Part shown: one piece after another, positions 38,061 to 50,900 of the stretch
How positions within the stretch are numbered: position 1 is the first letter of the stretch
Layout: the number at the start of each line of letters is the position of its first letter
Source: Isoetes taiwanensis
Taxonomy: Eukaryota; Streptophyta; Lycopodiopsida; Isoetales; Isoetaceae
Direction: 5' to 3'
DNA length: 64,000 nucleotides
NCBI GenBank assembly: GCA_021234155.1
Contig: JAJEKV010000005.1
Span: 14,115,449-14,179,448, forward strand
The notes under the pieces: generated by a model
The model's input: the letters and a program-made list of their open reading frames with translations, nothing else
Database searches by the model: none
What the model was told of the DNA's origin: nothing
Translations under genes and position numbers: made by a program

Positions 38061-38950
38061 CAAAGAAGATACTTAAATGCATTGTTGTTGAACATTTATT
38101 GCACCTATACATAGTGGTTGAACATTCATTGCATTCAAATAGATGTATACAAGGGAATGGGACATCCACACGTGATAAGAATTTTGAGTTGGAACATTAC
38201 CAAGGATACCATGTGAACATCTTCGATCTCAATATATGAATAGGTTTTTTCAAGTTATGAGATCTAGCCACTTGCAAGAGTTATAGAAAGGGTATTTTAT
38301 TTCAAAGTAGTCTTCAATCTTTCAAGTGCCTATAAATCCATGGCCTACTAGTACTAGAATCTATATACAGAATAGAATAATATTATTATCTACTTAATAA
38401 CGTCTACTAGAGATCAACTAGTCTACGAAACTCACATACCACACTATATATAGGTCTGTCCCATCCATTCACTTTGCATTGCGTGATGCCTCCATAAGGA
38501 CTCGGAGCCCAATATGGTGTGAGTCAAGTGTGTGAACCAACCACTTGTTTCTCAATCACTGGATAAACATGAACAATGACTTGTCATATGATGCCAAAGA
38601 CTGGAAAATCTTCATTAATGCAAGTTTACTATTGGACCCCTTAGAGAATTCTAGATTGTCGAACAACGATGACAACATATACCATCTTTGTACTTTCACA
38701 GATTGCGCCCTAAATATACTCCGGATCGCTCCAAATTCCCATCCAATGTTCTGAGCCAACCATTTGGACACCTCGCATGATTATGCATCAAAACAATGGG
38801 AAATTTGAGGGAAATTAATTAATTCCAATGATTGAAGTGCATTCATATGGGGATGGCAAGCTCCAACAAGTTATTATTTGCACATGTCTCCTTCCACAAA
38901 CTCTTAACAGTAACCCGATTTCTCAACAGATCAAACTAGTGGTTCGATAT

Positions 38951-39680
38951 CTGTTTTCATGCGAGCCCTTATTTGAGAATGCCATCGATCCGAGCCATCG
39001 GATCAGTATTCTCGAATGGGCGAACATGCCTCTCCCATGCATGCATGCATTGCATGCATTCTCTAGAGCTCTGGTTCATCCGAGGATCGATATTTCTTGC
39101 AGGTTCTTCATCGACTTATCATCTGTGTTTTCTCCTCTCTCAACAGTTCCCTTGACCCCCACCCCACTCTCTCTTAATGTGTATATTATTGTAAATGTTG
39201 TTTTTTGTGGTGTGGCACACGTGACCAGCCCCTCGCTTTTTCGAGGTGTAAATGTTGTGTTTTGTCGCGTGGCGCGTGTAATCAACCCCTCACTTTTTCG
39301 AGGTGTTTTTTTCTATTGGTTTTTTTGATGATGTGCAGGTCTACGGGTGATGCGCGACTTCAATATTCTCTGTGGAGCGTTTTTTTGTGGGAACGTTCAG
39401 TAGCCTTGCGTTATCCAAGCCCCTTGCCGAGATTTTATCGCTAGGGTTTTTCCTCGAAAAACCGAAAGGGCGAGGTTTTTTAATCCTGGCAATCAGCTCT
39501 CGGTGGTACACTAGCCAACATCTGTAGCACACAATTTTATTTGGGGTCCAAGTGTTATAACTGGATATCCCCTATGTTTTTCATTTTTTTGGGTAGCCTG
39601 CGATGTGCAGCTACCCACTCTATACCATTGTAGAAAAACTGTTGAGATGAATAAAAATCCTAGCTAGCGGGAGCTTTTGT
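38951..39680 (+). repeat. Dispersed 0.65-kb repeat bounded by a 30-bp direct repeat
   Basis: It is the inverse of 33940-34580 (landmarks CCTCGAAAAACC, TTTGGGGTCC, GGGTAGCC). It lies between near-identical 30-base repeats, CTGTTTTCATGCGAGCCCTT onward at 38951 and CTATTTTCATGCGAGCCCTT onward at 39681, which differ at three positions, all transitions. AATAAA-like text lies near its right end. Class unknown; a retroposed insertion or a small terminal-repeat element would both fit. Confidence 0.6.
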
Positions 39681-39710
39681 CTATTTTCATGCGAGCCCTT
39701 ATTCAAGAAT

Positions 39711-40679
39711 AGTATGTCAAATAAAACTTCTCGCGCGCGGTGCATGTCAAACTAAATTATCCAATATCACATACACGAAAGGGATTCATTGTATATTGTA
39801 TCGCGCTGTGCACGACTGAAAGCGTCAGCACCACACGTCAAAAGCTAAGACAATTTCATATCTGCTCAAGCATTACAAATACCTCTTCCCTTATTTGCAC
39901 AGTTACTCTTTTCACAATGGGTTATACAACAGGGTTCGTGGAGCTCGATGGTACCAATCTTGCACGTCCATGACAGAGGCTTGGAGCTGATGCTGACCAA
40001 AGTCTGGGACAAGGCATTTCTTTGGAAGTTCCACATCTGTAGCGGCATGTTTTTCAGATGCCCAGATCCATGCTGACAATGTTGAAGTTGTGCTGCATGC
40101 AGCTTCTTCAATGGGCATCAGCTTTATTTTGAGCTTTGTTGGAGCCTCTTAAAAGTTACTATGATGGAATGCTGGAGACTAGAATGAACTGCCTTCTACT
40201 CATGACGAATCTGGATGCAGATAGGTGGATTATTTTGTTCAAAAATAGTAATTGTTGATCCTGCACCATTACTACTAGTCCTATTAGAGCATAAAATAAA
40301 CTCTTTGTAATCAAAATTTCTTTGTAATGAAATATTTCTTTTTTATTCTTGGCTATTTGTTTTTTTACTTTTCGCGTCTAACGCATGTATCTATATATAT
40401 TGCATTAAGTCGTTTCTAGAGTGGATGTTTTGAGACTCTAGTTACTATACATATAAATTTTTCTTAATTTTCTTATTTTTGTTCATATCATGTTATAAAA
40501 TTATATATCTCGCACCCGGCCCGAGTTGGACTTCATATTTAAAGGAAAAAAGCAAATAATAGCTCGTGCCTAGCGCGAGGCAAACAAAGTAATGTGACAA
40601 TAATGCACCTAATATATATTTATGTATAAACCTATTTACTGTTTATATTTAGATTTAGTTAATTACCACATGAAAAGTA
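39711..40679. other. No supported gene
   Basis: Short frames in both directions, none with recognisable content. There is a GC-skewed motif CTCGTGCCTAGCGCGAGG near 40561. Confidence 0.3.
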
Positions 40680-41715
40680 CTACCACTTAATACATACAGT
40701 TACATTGTACTCAATGACGCAACCACTAATTGGTATAATAAACATGCACATATTCTCCAGGGCATAAATAGCAACACAGGGCCTGGCTTGCAGACGGCCC
40801 TTTCTTTGGCATCTACATCCTTGGTCTCTTGATGGCAAGATCTGGACAGGCTTCCTAATCCTGAAAATATTGACTCCATCACATGTCAGATGAATTATGA
40901 AGACTTGGCCAGAGCTTGATAGAGGGATGTTATGCTGGAGGACTGGCTTATTATGGTCGTCATAAATCCTAGAAGACATTCTTCTGATCTCTACAAGGTT
41001 GTGATCTTCCTAGAATGAATTCCTGAGCGTGGGAGATATGAAATCGAGAGGATAGGAGGGCATCTTATTCGTGATGAATAATACTAATTCTGTATGACTT
41101 CCACTACAATGCTATTTTATTACTATATGCAATATGTGTTTATTTTGTTCCTAGAATATTGGATTACTATCTTGAAGCAAGTTCTAGTTATGCATGTGTA
41201 TATTATTAGTAAGACAGCGCATCAATGTATTTATGTCAGCGCAAAACAAAAAAATGGTAAACTATTTTATGTATTGAAATGCTACAGTAGATGCAAGTGG
41301 AATGAATTATTGCAAGTTTTCTTAGCCAAGCCAAGAAACTACCCACTGATTATCCCAATGTCTCTGCTCTTGCATGTGTTCTTGATAGGGGATGAGTTGC
41401 AACGAAGCAGTCTGTAACTCTGATTTAAATGTAACCAGGACCCAGGGGCACTCCATGGCATGCTGTAGTCGGCTCTATATTATCAGCAATCCCCCTGCCA
41501 CTACCATCTTTTCTATTCTCTATTAACAAGCAGCATGCTTCTCCAATTTGCAACCTCAACTCTGTAGATTCCTTTTGTTTTTTATGAATCTGCAAACCTG
41601 TGTTAAAGTGGAGCAGCCAATGAAGGGTACTTGACTTCAATAATGTTGATACAGTAGCTACTTGGGACGTGGATGCTTGATCCAGAGCTTCAGCAAGCTT
41701 TCTTCTTGGCGACAT
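40680..41715 (-). other. Possible coding remnant, unrecognised
   Basis: Two minus-strand pieces look coding-like: 41715-41425 (MSPRRKLAEALDQASTSQV, then a K/E/Q-rich stretch) and 40979-40680 (HNKPVLQHNIPLSSSGQVF, then a basic Cys-containing part). They lie about 0.45 kb apart and could be exons of one lost gene. I cannot name it. Confidence 0.25.
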
Positions 41716-43239
41716 CCAAATTCGCTATTGAAGACACAGAGTTCTTGTGTTTCCTTAGGCGCCAGAAGGAAAACACAAAATTCTGTGAACTAAATGAGCC
41801 AAGAAAGCTATAATTGGTGGGGAAGTTTAAAAAAAGTAGTTAGTACAAGCGAATGATTGAAAGATAGTTGGGGGAAAGGGATAGTCGCGGGTGGGGTAAA
41901 CAGTTTTAAATTTTAAATTAACTTTTTAACGCCCGTCTTAAAGGTATTATTTTCTTGGCAGGCGGGCTGAAAATTATCTTTTATATATATAGGCATCTAA
42001 ATAGCCTACTATGTTTTAATGGCATATGTCCACCATTAATAACTGTACAATACCATAATGAATTCAAATTAATCGACGAACCTTCTCTTTTCCTTCTTAC
42101 ACCAAAAGTTTTCGAGCTCCTTCCTATTCCTATTCCGACAGTATTTAATCACCTTCCGATTTCTTGAGCAATCTTCCTATTCTCGATAGTAATCTCGGTT
42201 GATTCTTCCAATTTCCTATTCTTAAATCGATTTTCGGCCCGCCTGCAAAAATCCCAGAGTGATTTAGGGACCTCCAACTCTCGATACGGTTTTCAAGCTT
42301 CCTGATACAGATTCCAGGTCTAATCAACATGTTTTCTACTCGGGGGGTTCACCTAGATTATGGGGTATGAAACATGTGAGTGCACCAAATGGGTTTTTTT
42401 ATTGCATCTAAAATATAAGGTTTTTATAGTTTGAATATCGTATGGTACCCGAAGGAGTGTGGTTGCGAGAGTGTTCAATTCGTATTCACACTGTAAGGGT
42501 CCATCATTTTTTGTGAGCTTCTACTGTTGGGGATTCTGTGATAATATGATACGACTATGATAATATATATTTATACATATAAATTAATAGAGATATCGTA
42601 TATGTATGGAAGGGGTTGTCAAGTAAAAGTGTTTTGGGCAAGTAGTTATCTGATATGGGTTGCATTCTTTTACAAATAATGTAGTCGTATACAAAGGGGT
42701 TTTCATATGGAACTGTCGTATACAATGGGGTTTTTGGCAACCTAAGGAACGCATATGGCATATATACCTATAATAGAGGTGAATCCCCCGGGGTTTTCTA
42801 AGCATTTTGACTCTAAGAGCTAATAAAGTTAGTGATTTCATGTTTTCCAAGTCTAATCTGCTTGTAGTATCTTTTTCTTTCTAGTGTTTTTAGCTTAGGT
42901 TCTGCAATGATCTTTTTTAATTTAAAGACTGTGCATTTCTTAAATGGAATGGCTCTACTATTATGTTTTAAAAAAGAGTGGAATGCCCTTCGACTCACGC
43001 TATGTGCAAATTATTAGTCATTGTCCTCACACTTACCACTTTTTAATCTTTTTAGTTACCTTGTCGCGCTTAGTGCAAGACGTGTGTGCTTGATGTATAT
43101 TTATTAGACTCATATAATATTGAAATGGCTAACATAAATATTCCTTGTGCAGCTCGCAAGAGATCACTGGTTACGATAACTAGTTCACCAACAGCGCCAT
43201 CAAGAGAGGCAAGAAGTACCCCAAATTGGTGACGGTAGA
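41716..43239. other. No supported gene
   Basis: AT-rich. Repeated TTCCTATTC-like text lies near 42120-42200 and repeated TCGTATAC/GGGGTTTT text near 42600-42740. Nothing is recognised. Confidence 0.3.
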
Positions 43240-43452
43240 TTGATAACATGTGAGCTCAGTCAGGATTTGCCAGAGACAGTTCTGCCCGAGGGAGTTGAAT
43301 GGTATGTAACGGTAAGCAGGGCAGGCTCAAAATATGATGTAGTCCTGCAATCAAGAGAGAACATGGATGGGGCCTTCAAAAGGTGGGGTTGGTTCTCTCA
43401 TGTGAGGAGTTGGACGACTGTATCTGTGTCTTCATGGTGGAGAAGACAGTGA
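43240..43452 (+). other. Short open frame, unrecognised
   Basis: A 70-codon frame contains DLPETVLPEGVEWYVTVSRA. The composition is protein-like, but there is no relative I can name and no support from neighbours. It could be an exon fragment duplicated together with unit B. Confidence 0.25.
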
Positions 43453-43707
43453 AGAAGAACCTGAACATCTGAAAATACAATATGGACATAGACGGATTCA
43501 GGGCAGATAAAACAGATAGCATTACAAAGTATTGCTAGCCTCTAGAAGGCTTGATCCATACAGTTCAGTCTGTCTGTGAGGAAGTTTTGGTGGTTAGAAG
43601 AAGCTTGCAGAAGAAACCATCAAGCTTCTACATATCAGGTTTTGGTGGCGAAGGGCCTTCCAACGATTCTAATCTCCGCACTTGTCACTTTACCAAAAGC
43701 AGTGAAG

Positions 43708-45240
43708 GAACAGTGAGTGAAACTCTCTAACATTGTTCATGAATAACTGACTCCTTGTAATAGTCTATCCTAAAGAACCCACATGGAAGTTACATTGTCT
43801 TATACCTTATGTGTAGCAAATTTATAGCACATTATGCTTTATGTGGGTTCATTATTCCCCATACTTGTCTACATCTATTGACCTATTTACTAACAATTTC
43901 TACATCTATTGACCTATTTACTAAGAATTTCGAGGGGGGGCCACAACTCTTAACATCCCCGCATAGGACTCTATGTCATCACGTTAAACCACTTAATCAG
44001 ATCTTTGAAATCAAAATACAACTTTTGCTATTATTTCATCATCTCAAGGCTAGAAAGACAACTGCAAATAAAAGTATATCTTTCACTGACCCAATTTCAT
44101 ACAAATGCAAAAAAGTACATCTTTCACGAAACCAACTATTTTTAGTCTTGTGAAACAATATGCAATTGCAATGCCAAAAATATGTAGGAGAGGTTCTGAT
44201 TATGGACTATAATAAAGAAGTGATTGGAGTTTCTATTTTATTATGTTCACACAATAGAAGAGGTTCAGATTATTGACTACAATAAAGAAGTAATTGGAGT
44301 TTTTCAACAGATAAACGGACAAAATCTCTAGGAGAGGTTCAGATTATTGACTACAGGCAAGCATGCATATTAATATCCACGGATATATAAGTGAAATAAT
44401 GTAATTGAATTGAATGGGTTTTTAATGTCCATGAAGACCAATAGGCCCAAAGAAAGAGACTATTGTTTAAAAAAACAAAACCTGCTCCAAAAGATTTTCG
44501 AGGTGGGAAATAGCAATAAACATGCTGATAAAACTGTCAATGGAATATCAAATGACACAACTGAATGCGCATATCCATCACCTCCTAAAGATATATTCCT
44601 AGAGTATTCCTGCTGAATTTGTGTGCAACATTACTTTCTGTAATTGACATTCATGATACTGATAGTGATAGTGGCTGGTCATAGTGATTTCACATTTGTA
44701 CAAATGTAATGGAACTATGACTTTGTGATTAGATTAGTTCTTGGCCATGTTGCAAAAGGACAGAGTGATAGTAAAACCGGATTGAAGGGAGTCGTCACTT
44801 TGGTAATCCTATACTATATGTGTGGTCATTGCATTGACCATTAACGAATACTTTAATGCAATGAGCACCTATACATAGTGCTCATTGCATCCAACTAGTT
44901 GTATATAAGGGAATGAATAGAATAGAATAGAATAAATTTTTTAACGTCCACGGAGACCAAAACACACACACACACGTGATAAGAATTTTGAGTTGAAACA
45001 TTACCAAAAATACTATGTGAACATCTTTAATCTCAATATATGAATAGGTTTTTTCAAGTTATGAGATCTAGCCACTTGATAAACGTTAGGACGAGTTATA
45101 GAAAGGGTATTTTATTTCAAAGTAGTCTTTAATCTTTCAAATGCCTATAAATTCATGGCCTACTCGTATCAAAATGTATATACAGAATAGAATAATGTTA
45201 TTAATATCTACCTAATAACATCTACTAGAGACCAACTGGT
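43708..45240 (+). repeat. P450 downstream unit, copy B with P450 3'-end relics
   Basis: It opens with text matching the last 70 coding bases of the P450 (AACTCTCT...GTTCATGAA...CTCCTTGTAA) and then its 3' flank. A further relic near 44690-44780 matches the TTTGTGATTAGATTAGTTCTTGGCC text of copy A. It is non-coding and decayed, evidence that a longer P450 duplicate once lay here. Confidence 0.75.
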
Positions 45241-46560
45241 CAATATGAATTTTGGATACAATAAAGAAGGGCTTGGGAGTTTCTACTTTATTATGTTCAC
45301 ACAGTAGGAGAGCTTCAGATTATTGACTACAATAAAGAAGTGATTGGAGTTTTTCAATAGACAGACGGACAGAATATCTAGGAGAGGTTCAGATTATTGA
45401 CTACAATAAAGAAGTGATTGGAGTTTTCCAACAGACAGGCAGGCAGGCAAGCATGTTAATGTCCACAGATATGTAAGCGAGATAATATAATTGAATTGAA
45501 TGGGTTTTTAGCGTCCAAGAACACCAATAGGCCCAAAGAAAGAGCACAATAGATGTACTATTGTCCAGCATGAAAAAAAAAAAAAAACCCCGCCCCAAAG
45601 GATTTTCGAGGGAAGACCTTAGCAAAGCATGCTGATAAAACTGTCAATGTTACATGTCAATGGAGTGTCAAATGACACAACTGAGTGTGCATATCCATCA
45701 CCTCCTGAAGATGTGATCCTAGTATTCCCACTGAATTCATGTGCAACATCACTTTATGTAATTGACATTTATGATATTGTTCGTGATAATGGCTGGTCAT
45801 AGTGATTTCGCATTTATACAAAGGAAATACTACGACTTTGTGATTAGATTAGTTCTTGGCCATGTTGCAAAAGGAAAGAGTGATACTAAAACTGGATTGA
45901 AGGGAGTCATCACTTTGGTGGTCCTATACTTTATTATGTGTGCTCATTGCATTGACCATCAAAGAACATACCTAAATGCCTAACATTTATTTCACCTATA
46001 CATAGTGGTTGAACATTCAAGACATCCAACTAGATCTATACACGGGAATGGGACATCCACACGTGATAATAATACCATGTGAACATCTTAGATCTCAATA
46101 TATGAGGTTTTTCCAAGTTATGAGATCTAGCCACATGATAAACGTTAGGAAAAGTTAAAGAAATGGTATTTTAAAAGTAGTCTTCAATGTTTCAAGTGCC
46201 TATAAATTCAAGTGCTACTAGTACCAGAATGTATATACAGAATAGAATAATGTATTAATATATACTAGAGACCAACTGGCCTATGAAACTCACATAAACC
46301 ACACACTATATAGGTCTGCCCCCATCCTTTCACTTTGCATTGCATTGCATTGCATGATGCCATCATAAGGACTCGAGCCTGATATGGTGTTAGTTAAAGT
46401 GTGAACCAACCAATTGATTCTCAATCACTGGACAAACATGAACAACGACTTGCCATATGATGCCAAAGACTGAAAAATCATCATTTTCACTGATGCAAGT
46501 TTACTATTGAACCACTTACAGAATTTTAGATTATCAAACAATGCTGACAATATATATAAG
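45241..46560 (+). repeat. P450 downstream unit, copy C, cut by the big transposon
   Basis: It aligns with 37380-38670. A P450 relic at 45762-45960 (FAFIQRKYYDFVIRLVLGH) matches the fragment in copy A. The alignment with copy A fades at about 46555, next to the transposon terminal repeat at 46566. Confidence 0.75.
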
Positions 46561-46565
46561 CTCCA

Positions 46566-46586
46566 TTTCATTAAAATGGGACTCAT
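46566..46586 (+). repeat. Left terminal inverted repeat
   Basis: Exact inverse of 58810-58830. Its inner part AAAATGGGA (46573-46581) is followed ten bases later by the complement TCCCATTTT (46592-46600), so the end can also fold on itself. Confidence 0.85.
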
Positions 46587-46741
46587 GCAATTCCCATTTT
46601 ATGACATTACAGACAATGTTTCTATGTTATAGACTATGTTTCTATGTTACTTACATTAAGTCAACTTAACGTTCATTACAATTTACACCATAAACATAAC
46701 ATAACAAAAACAATCTTGTTTAATAAGAAACAATGCTATGA

Positions 46742-46764
46742 AAATGCCCCTAATAGGGGCATTT
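46742..46764. repeat. Subterminal 23-base palindrome
   Basis: AAATGCCCCTA and TAGGGGCATTT are perfect complements around a single A. TTAGGGGTAT repeats follow nearby (near 46785 and 46812). Subterminal repeats of this kind often bind transposase. Confidence 0.6.
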
Positions 46765-46914
46765 CATGAATTTTCTAAACATTAGGGGTATGTTGTGAAT
46801 TTCGCAAAAAGTTAGGGGTATATTGTAGTTTTTCCCTTAAAAGTAATTGCTACAAAATAACTTTGCTTTCAATAAATTTATAATGAAACAATACATTTAA
46901 ATACATATCTGAAG

Positions 46915-47640
46915 TTATACACCAAGAAAAAGCTTGTCCAAAGCTTTCGTAACATTTGCATTTAGCTTGTCAATTTGTTTGAATTGAGGATGCTTGTCAA
47001 TTATTGGAGCAACCGCTCCACATTCCTCAAGTTCCATAAGAAAAGGGACAATATCACTGAAAAAGTAATCATCTGTCTCATATTCTTCAGGATAATATGA
47101 CTTGACAAATATGCTATTTCTTGTGTTCATATAGCACTTATAAGGACTAGCATCTAACATAATGGTATTGCCTTCATGGTACTTTCCTCCAAAATGTTGG
47201 TATACTGATTCCAATTTTTAAGAAAAATTGGTTTTCCTTCGATACATCACTTGGTAGATCTCATCACACACATACAATCATTTTGAGACCAAGTGAAAGA
47301 AAATTTATGGACATGTTGTTTCAAACCCATATCCTTAAGTGTAGTCTTAATTCTCTTGTATGTTGTCAGAGACCAAATAGCCACATCAAACCTTTCAAGG
47401 CGTAAGCCAATAAACTCTTGTACGCTGGGCCTAGGATAGATGTATTTCACGCCGAAAATGATAGGCTTCCTCGCAATGTCCTTATGGTGGAAGCCCTTTG
47501 CTTAGTTACTACGTGGATGCTAAAACACCACTGATATCCAAAATAAGTAATTTCCTTGGCCTATTATTCAATGAGCGCATTAATTGCCTATCCAGGTTCA
47601 AAGTTGACCGATAACACATCTTCCTCTCGGGGGGGCCACA
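46915..47640 (-). pseudogene. FCP1/NIF-like HAD phosphatase domain carried by the transposon
   Basis: Minus-strand pieces in order are RKLLILDISGVLAST (about 47560-47515; the HAD motif I position, but with D-x-S instead of D-x-D), then IYPRPSVQEFIGLRLERFD and VAIWSLTTYKRIK (47460-47247), then GNTIMLDASPYKCYMN and DDYFFSDIVPFLMELEE (47214-46915). This is the layout of the FCP1/SCP-type domain ('RP...EFL...ERFEVAVWSS...', 'NTLLLDDSPYK'). A stop follows the first piece and a frame change separates the last two. Altered motif I suggests lost phosphatase activity. It could be a separate gene or the 3' part of a longer one; the start was not found. Confidence 0.65.
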
Positions 47641-47951
47641 ACATGACTCGATGTCTTGGTACCGCTTAACATGCAAATCATCGTGTCCGGGAAATTCAAA
47701 ACATCAAAACACATTAAGAGAATAGATGAATATAATGTTTTCCATCAAAATGAAAGACATGCTTCAAACATTATAGACAAATGTCCGAAAAGTACGCGTT
47801 AGGTGAAGAAGACAACCTCCTCTCGCTCCATAGGTTCTTCATGGGGCTTATGTTCCTAAGGGTTGAACATCATCTTCATTCTCATTTGTATTACTTACTG
47901 ATTGCTCATTCTCATTATCACCCCCAGATGGCTACACTATGCTCAGAGTTA

Positions 47952-50900
47952 TTACTGTATGATTTTCTTCCTCCCATCATCATGTGAAACCTCTCGTACT
48001 TTATTCTTTGCTGCCTTTGCAAAATATTCTACGGAATCAAAGTATTTCTGGCAGAACTCTTCCATAAAAGTAGATCTAACAATGGAGACTACCTTTTTTC
48101 CAAAACACAACGCACCTTGTCCAAATGTTCCATGCATGTACCACTCGCAAACCATAGAATTCTCCTCAATGCAAAATGAACTAATCAAATATTTGACAAC
48201 TCTAGATCTTATATGTTTCTTTGAAACTGCACCTTCTCCAAGACACACATTATCTAGCGTGGGATTCTCTTCCATAAAGGGTACGTCTTTCAAATCTGGC
48301 AGATTATCTTGAACTCTCATAAGTAATTGCTGAAACTTAAAGCTATGTGGCCAACAAGTAATAGCAGGTGTCTCATTTTTGCTAATCATTACCGTGACCA
48401 CAATACTAAAAGGAGCCGTAGCAGGTACTCTTTCAGCAGATTGTTCAGAATGTTCATAAAAGCCATATATCACCTTTTTTTCACCCACGATGCCCTCAGC
48501 ACTTTGAATAACATTTGCAGACTGAATACCCAGTCTAACAAAAATAACAATGGTATACTTATCGAGTGTTGTCATCTGCCTGCAATTTTTCCAAAATTGT
48601 TGGAGATCATGGTCATCAAAATGATCCATGTCTTCCTCCATCAAATTCAAGACAAAAAGACTTATTGGGGCATTCGTCAAGGCATCTCCACAATATCCCT
48701 TACTGCCTATGCTGATCAAATAGCTCTTCTCATTTGTGACTGGGTCAAACTTGACAACAGGAAAACCTAAGCGTTCCTTCAAGAAGTCTTTCACTCGCAC
48801 TGGAAGATCTATAGTCTTAACATTCTTCCTTGTTGCACTATCTAAGTACTGTGAGCTCCACACCAAGAGATTTTTCATATCGCCATCAGTAATATTACAT
48901 TTCTGCTTGAAAAACTCATAGTCACCTCTATGAATGGAAATATCAGTGCAAAATTTTACAATCCCATCTTCCATGGCCCTTGCTAACTTCAATTGTTTTG
49001 CATACTCCTTCACATCCTTCATCCCTAAAGTTGTTTTGTCCACACTAGAAGGCTTGCCTTTTCCAAGTGCTTTACTAGACTGCTTTTCAGAGTAAAACTT
49101 CACCATTTAATATTTTTTGACTGATCTCTAACATGTCCTTCATGCCAAGCCCCTTGAAATGGTCGCATGTAAAGTACCTACAAAATATCAGTGCCGGGCT
49201 TGCAGGAGGCTTCCCTTTGGAGTCAAGAAGTTTCAAACCCTTCCAAGCTTCCCATATTCGTGTCCAATTTTCCCAAACTTGGTCAGGACACATTATCAGG
49301 TCATAGTGCTCGGTCATTCTTGGAAGTGATTTTGAAGATCCATCAGACTGTTTTGGCTTCTCTATAATAGTGTATTTACAGAAGTCTTCAAATCTCTAAG
49401 CATATAAAAATAAAATAAGTGAATTCTATGAACAACCATGCCATCATTCAAAGCTATGATTTTGATTCTACATGTAAATACCTGCCAAACTGTGTCCTTG
49501 GAGCTGCACGTCACTGGCCTTGGTGGCCTACCTAATGCTATCCATTGAGCCCTTGCATGGGAAACTTGGTCTGTATAAGGGCTGTAACATTAAATGTAAG
49601 CAATTAGCAAGAAAAGAGATGCACTACATATAGAATTCTGCTAAGATACAAAATAATCAACAGCGCACATATCTGACTTACTGACATTCGTCTGAAACTA
49701 GTAAAGCTATAGAACTACCTATGTATTTGAAAGATGATTGGTAACATTGAACATTCTATATAAAAGCCATCTTCCATAAATTAGTCTGTAAGTAATGTCA
49801 TGTCTAGATGCGCATCAAAACCCCTACATAAAATCAGACATTAAATTGCTTTTCTTCTTTTTAGACTGATGCTTGAAACTACAACTTCAAATTAAACTAA
49901 ACGTTAATTACAGACATATGTCTGAAAGACTACCATTGAGCTAGCATCATCAAACAATCATGAAAAAGACATACCTTTCATACTTGAAAAGCTCGTTTAT
50001 GCTATTTTGCGCATGACTTATCATTGATAGTTGAATATCTGGAGTGTCGCCATGCAAAACTCTACACATTCTTTTTTTATGTAATACAGAGAGCTCTGGA
50101 GGTAAAGTATTATTAGCTATAATTTCTTGAGCCGCTCGTACTGAGTGTTGCCCCTCAATTACATAAAATTTCACATTTGGATCATTTAAATCCTGTATGT
50201 TTTTCCATTTCAGAGGTTCTCCTGTTCGTGCATCAAATGGTAGCACATCTGCTGGAGATGGATTTCTACAAGGTAACTTTAGCATACTGTTATAGATGCT
50301 TTTCATGTGTCCATCATTATAAACCCTATGATTGTATAATACTGCTTTGCCAGTGCATAAAACCAATCTGCTGATATCTATATTAACGGTATGCTGCAAG
50401 CCCAAAGGATAGTATCTCTGAAAGCTCTCCATCCGCTTTGTACTTTCTTGCACAATTTTCGCTTGCTCCTCAGGACTGAATCTATAAGTAGACCTCCCTT
50501 CCCCTTCTTTACCAATACCCTCATCAACACAATCTTCCACGATGATGTCTACATCAACATTAGCTCCTGCCTTTGTATTTTCACTGCCCTCTTTAAGCGC
50601 TGCTCTAGGAGAGTGAACCATGGCATTGAATTTTGCATTTTTCAATATTGAAGATGCATAAGTACCTTTATTGAATAATTGTTCTCTAACACGTGAAATT
50701 GCCTTTCCAAGATCATTTGAAGACAAAAGACCTGCTAATCCTTTTGCAGTTGAATCTTCAACATTCCATCCAAGGGATAAACACGTCATTCCTTCACCTT
50801 TTAATTTCTTCTCCATTGAATTAAAGCTATACTCTTTGACAAATAACGGATCAGTTTGCATTGCTTTTCTTAACCTACATTCCTCCACAATCAAAATAAT

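Larger units (their letters stand above)
36893..38680 (+). repeat. P450 downstream unit, copy A
   Basis: The 3' flank of the P450 gene (landmarks GCACGTTATG, CTTGTCTACATGTATTGACC, CAATAAAGAAGT, TTTTTCAACAG) recurs at 43.7-45.24 kb and again, in part, at 45.24-46.56 kb. The copies preserve order and orientation, so this is a segmental triplication rather than scattered insertions. Confidence 0.8.

Noticed and set aside
46558-46568. 8-bp target duplication for the big transposon (AGCTCCAT / AACCCCAT)
   Set aside because: Only six of eight positions agree and the borders must be shifted by one base on one side. Not good enough to claim.
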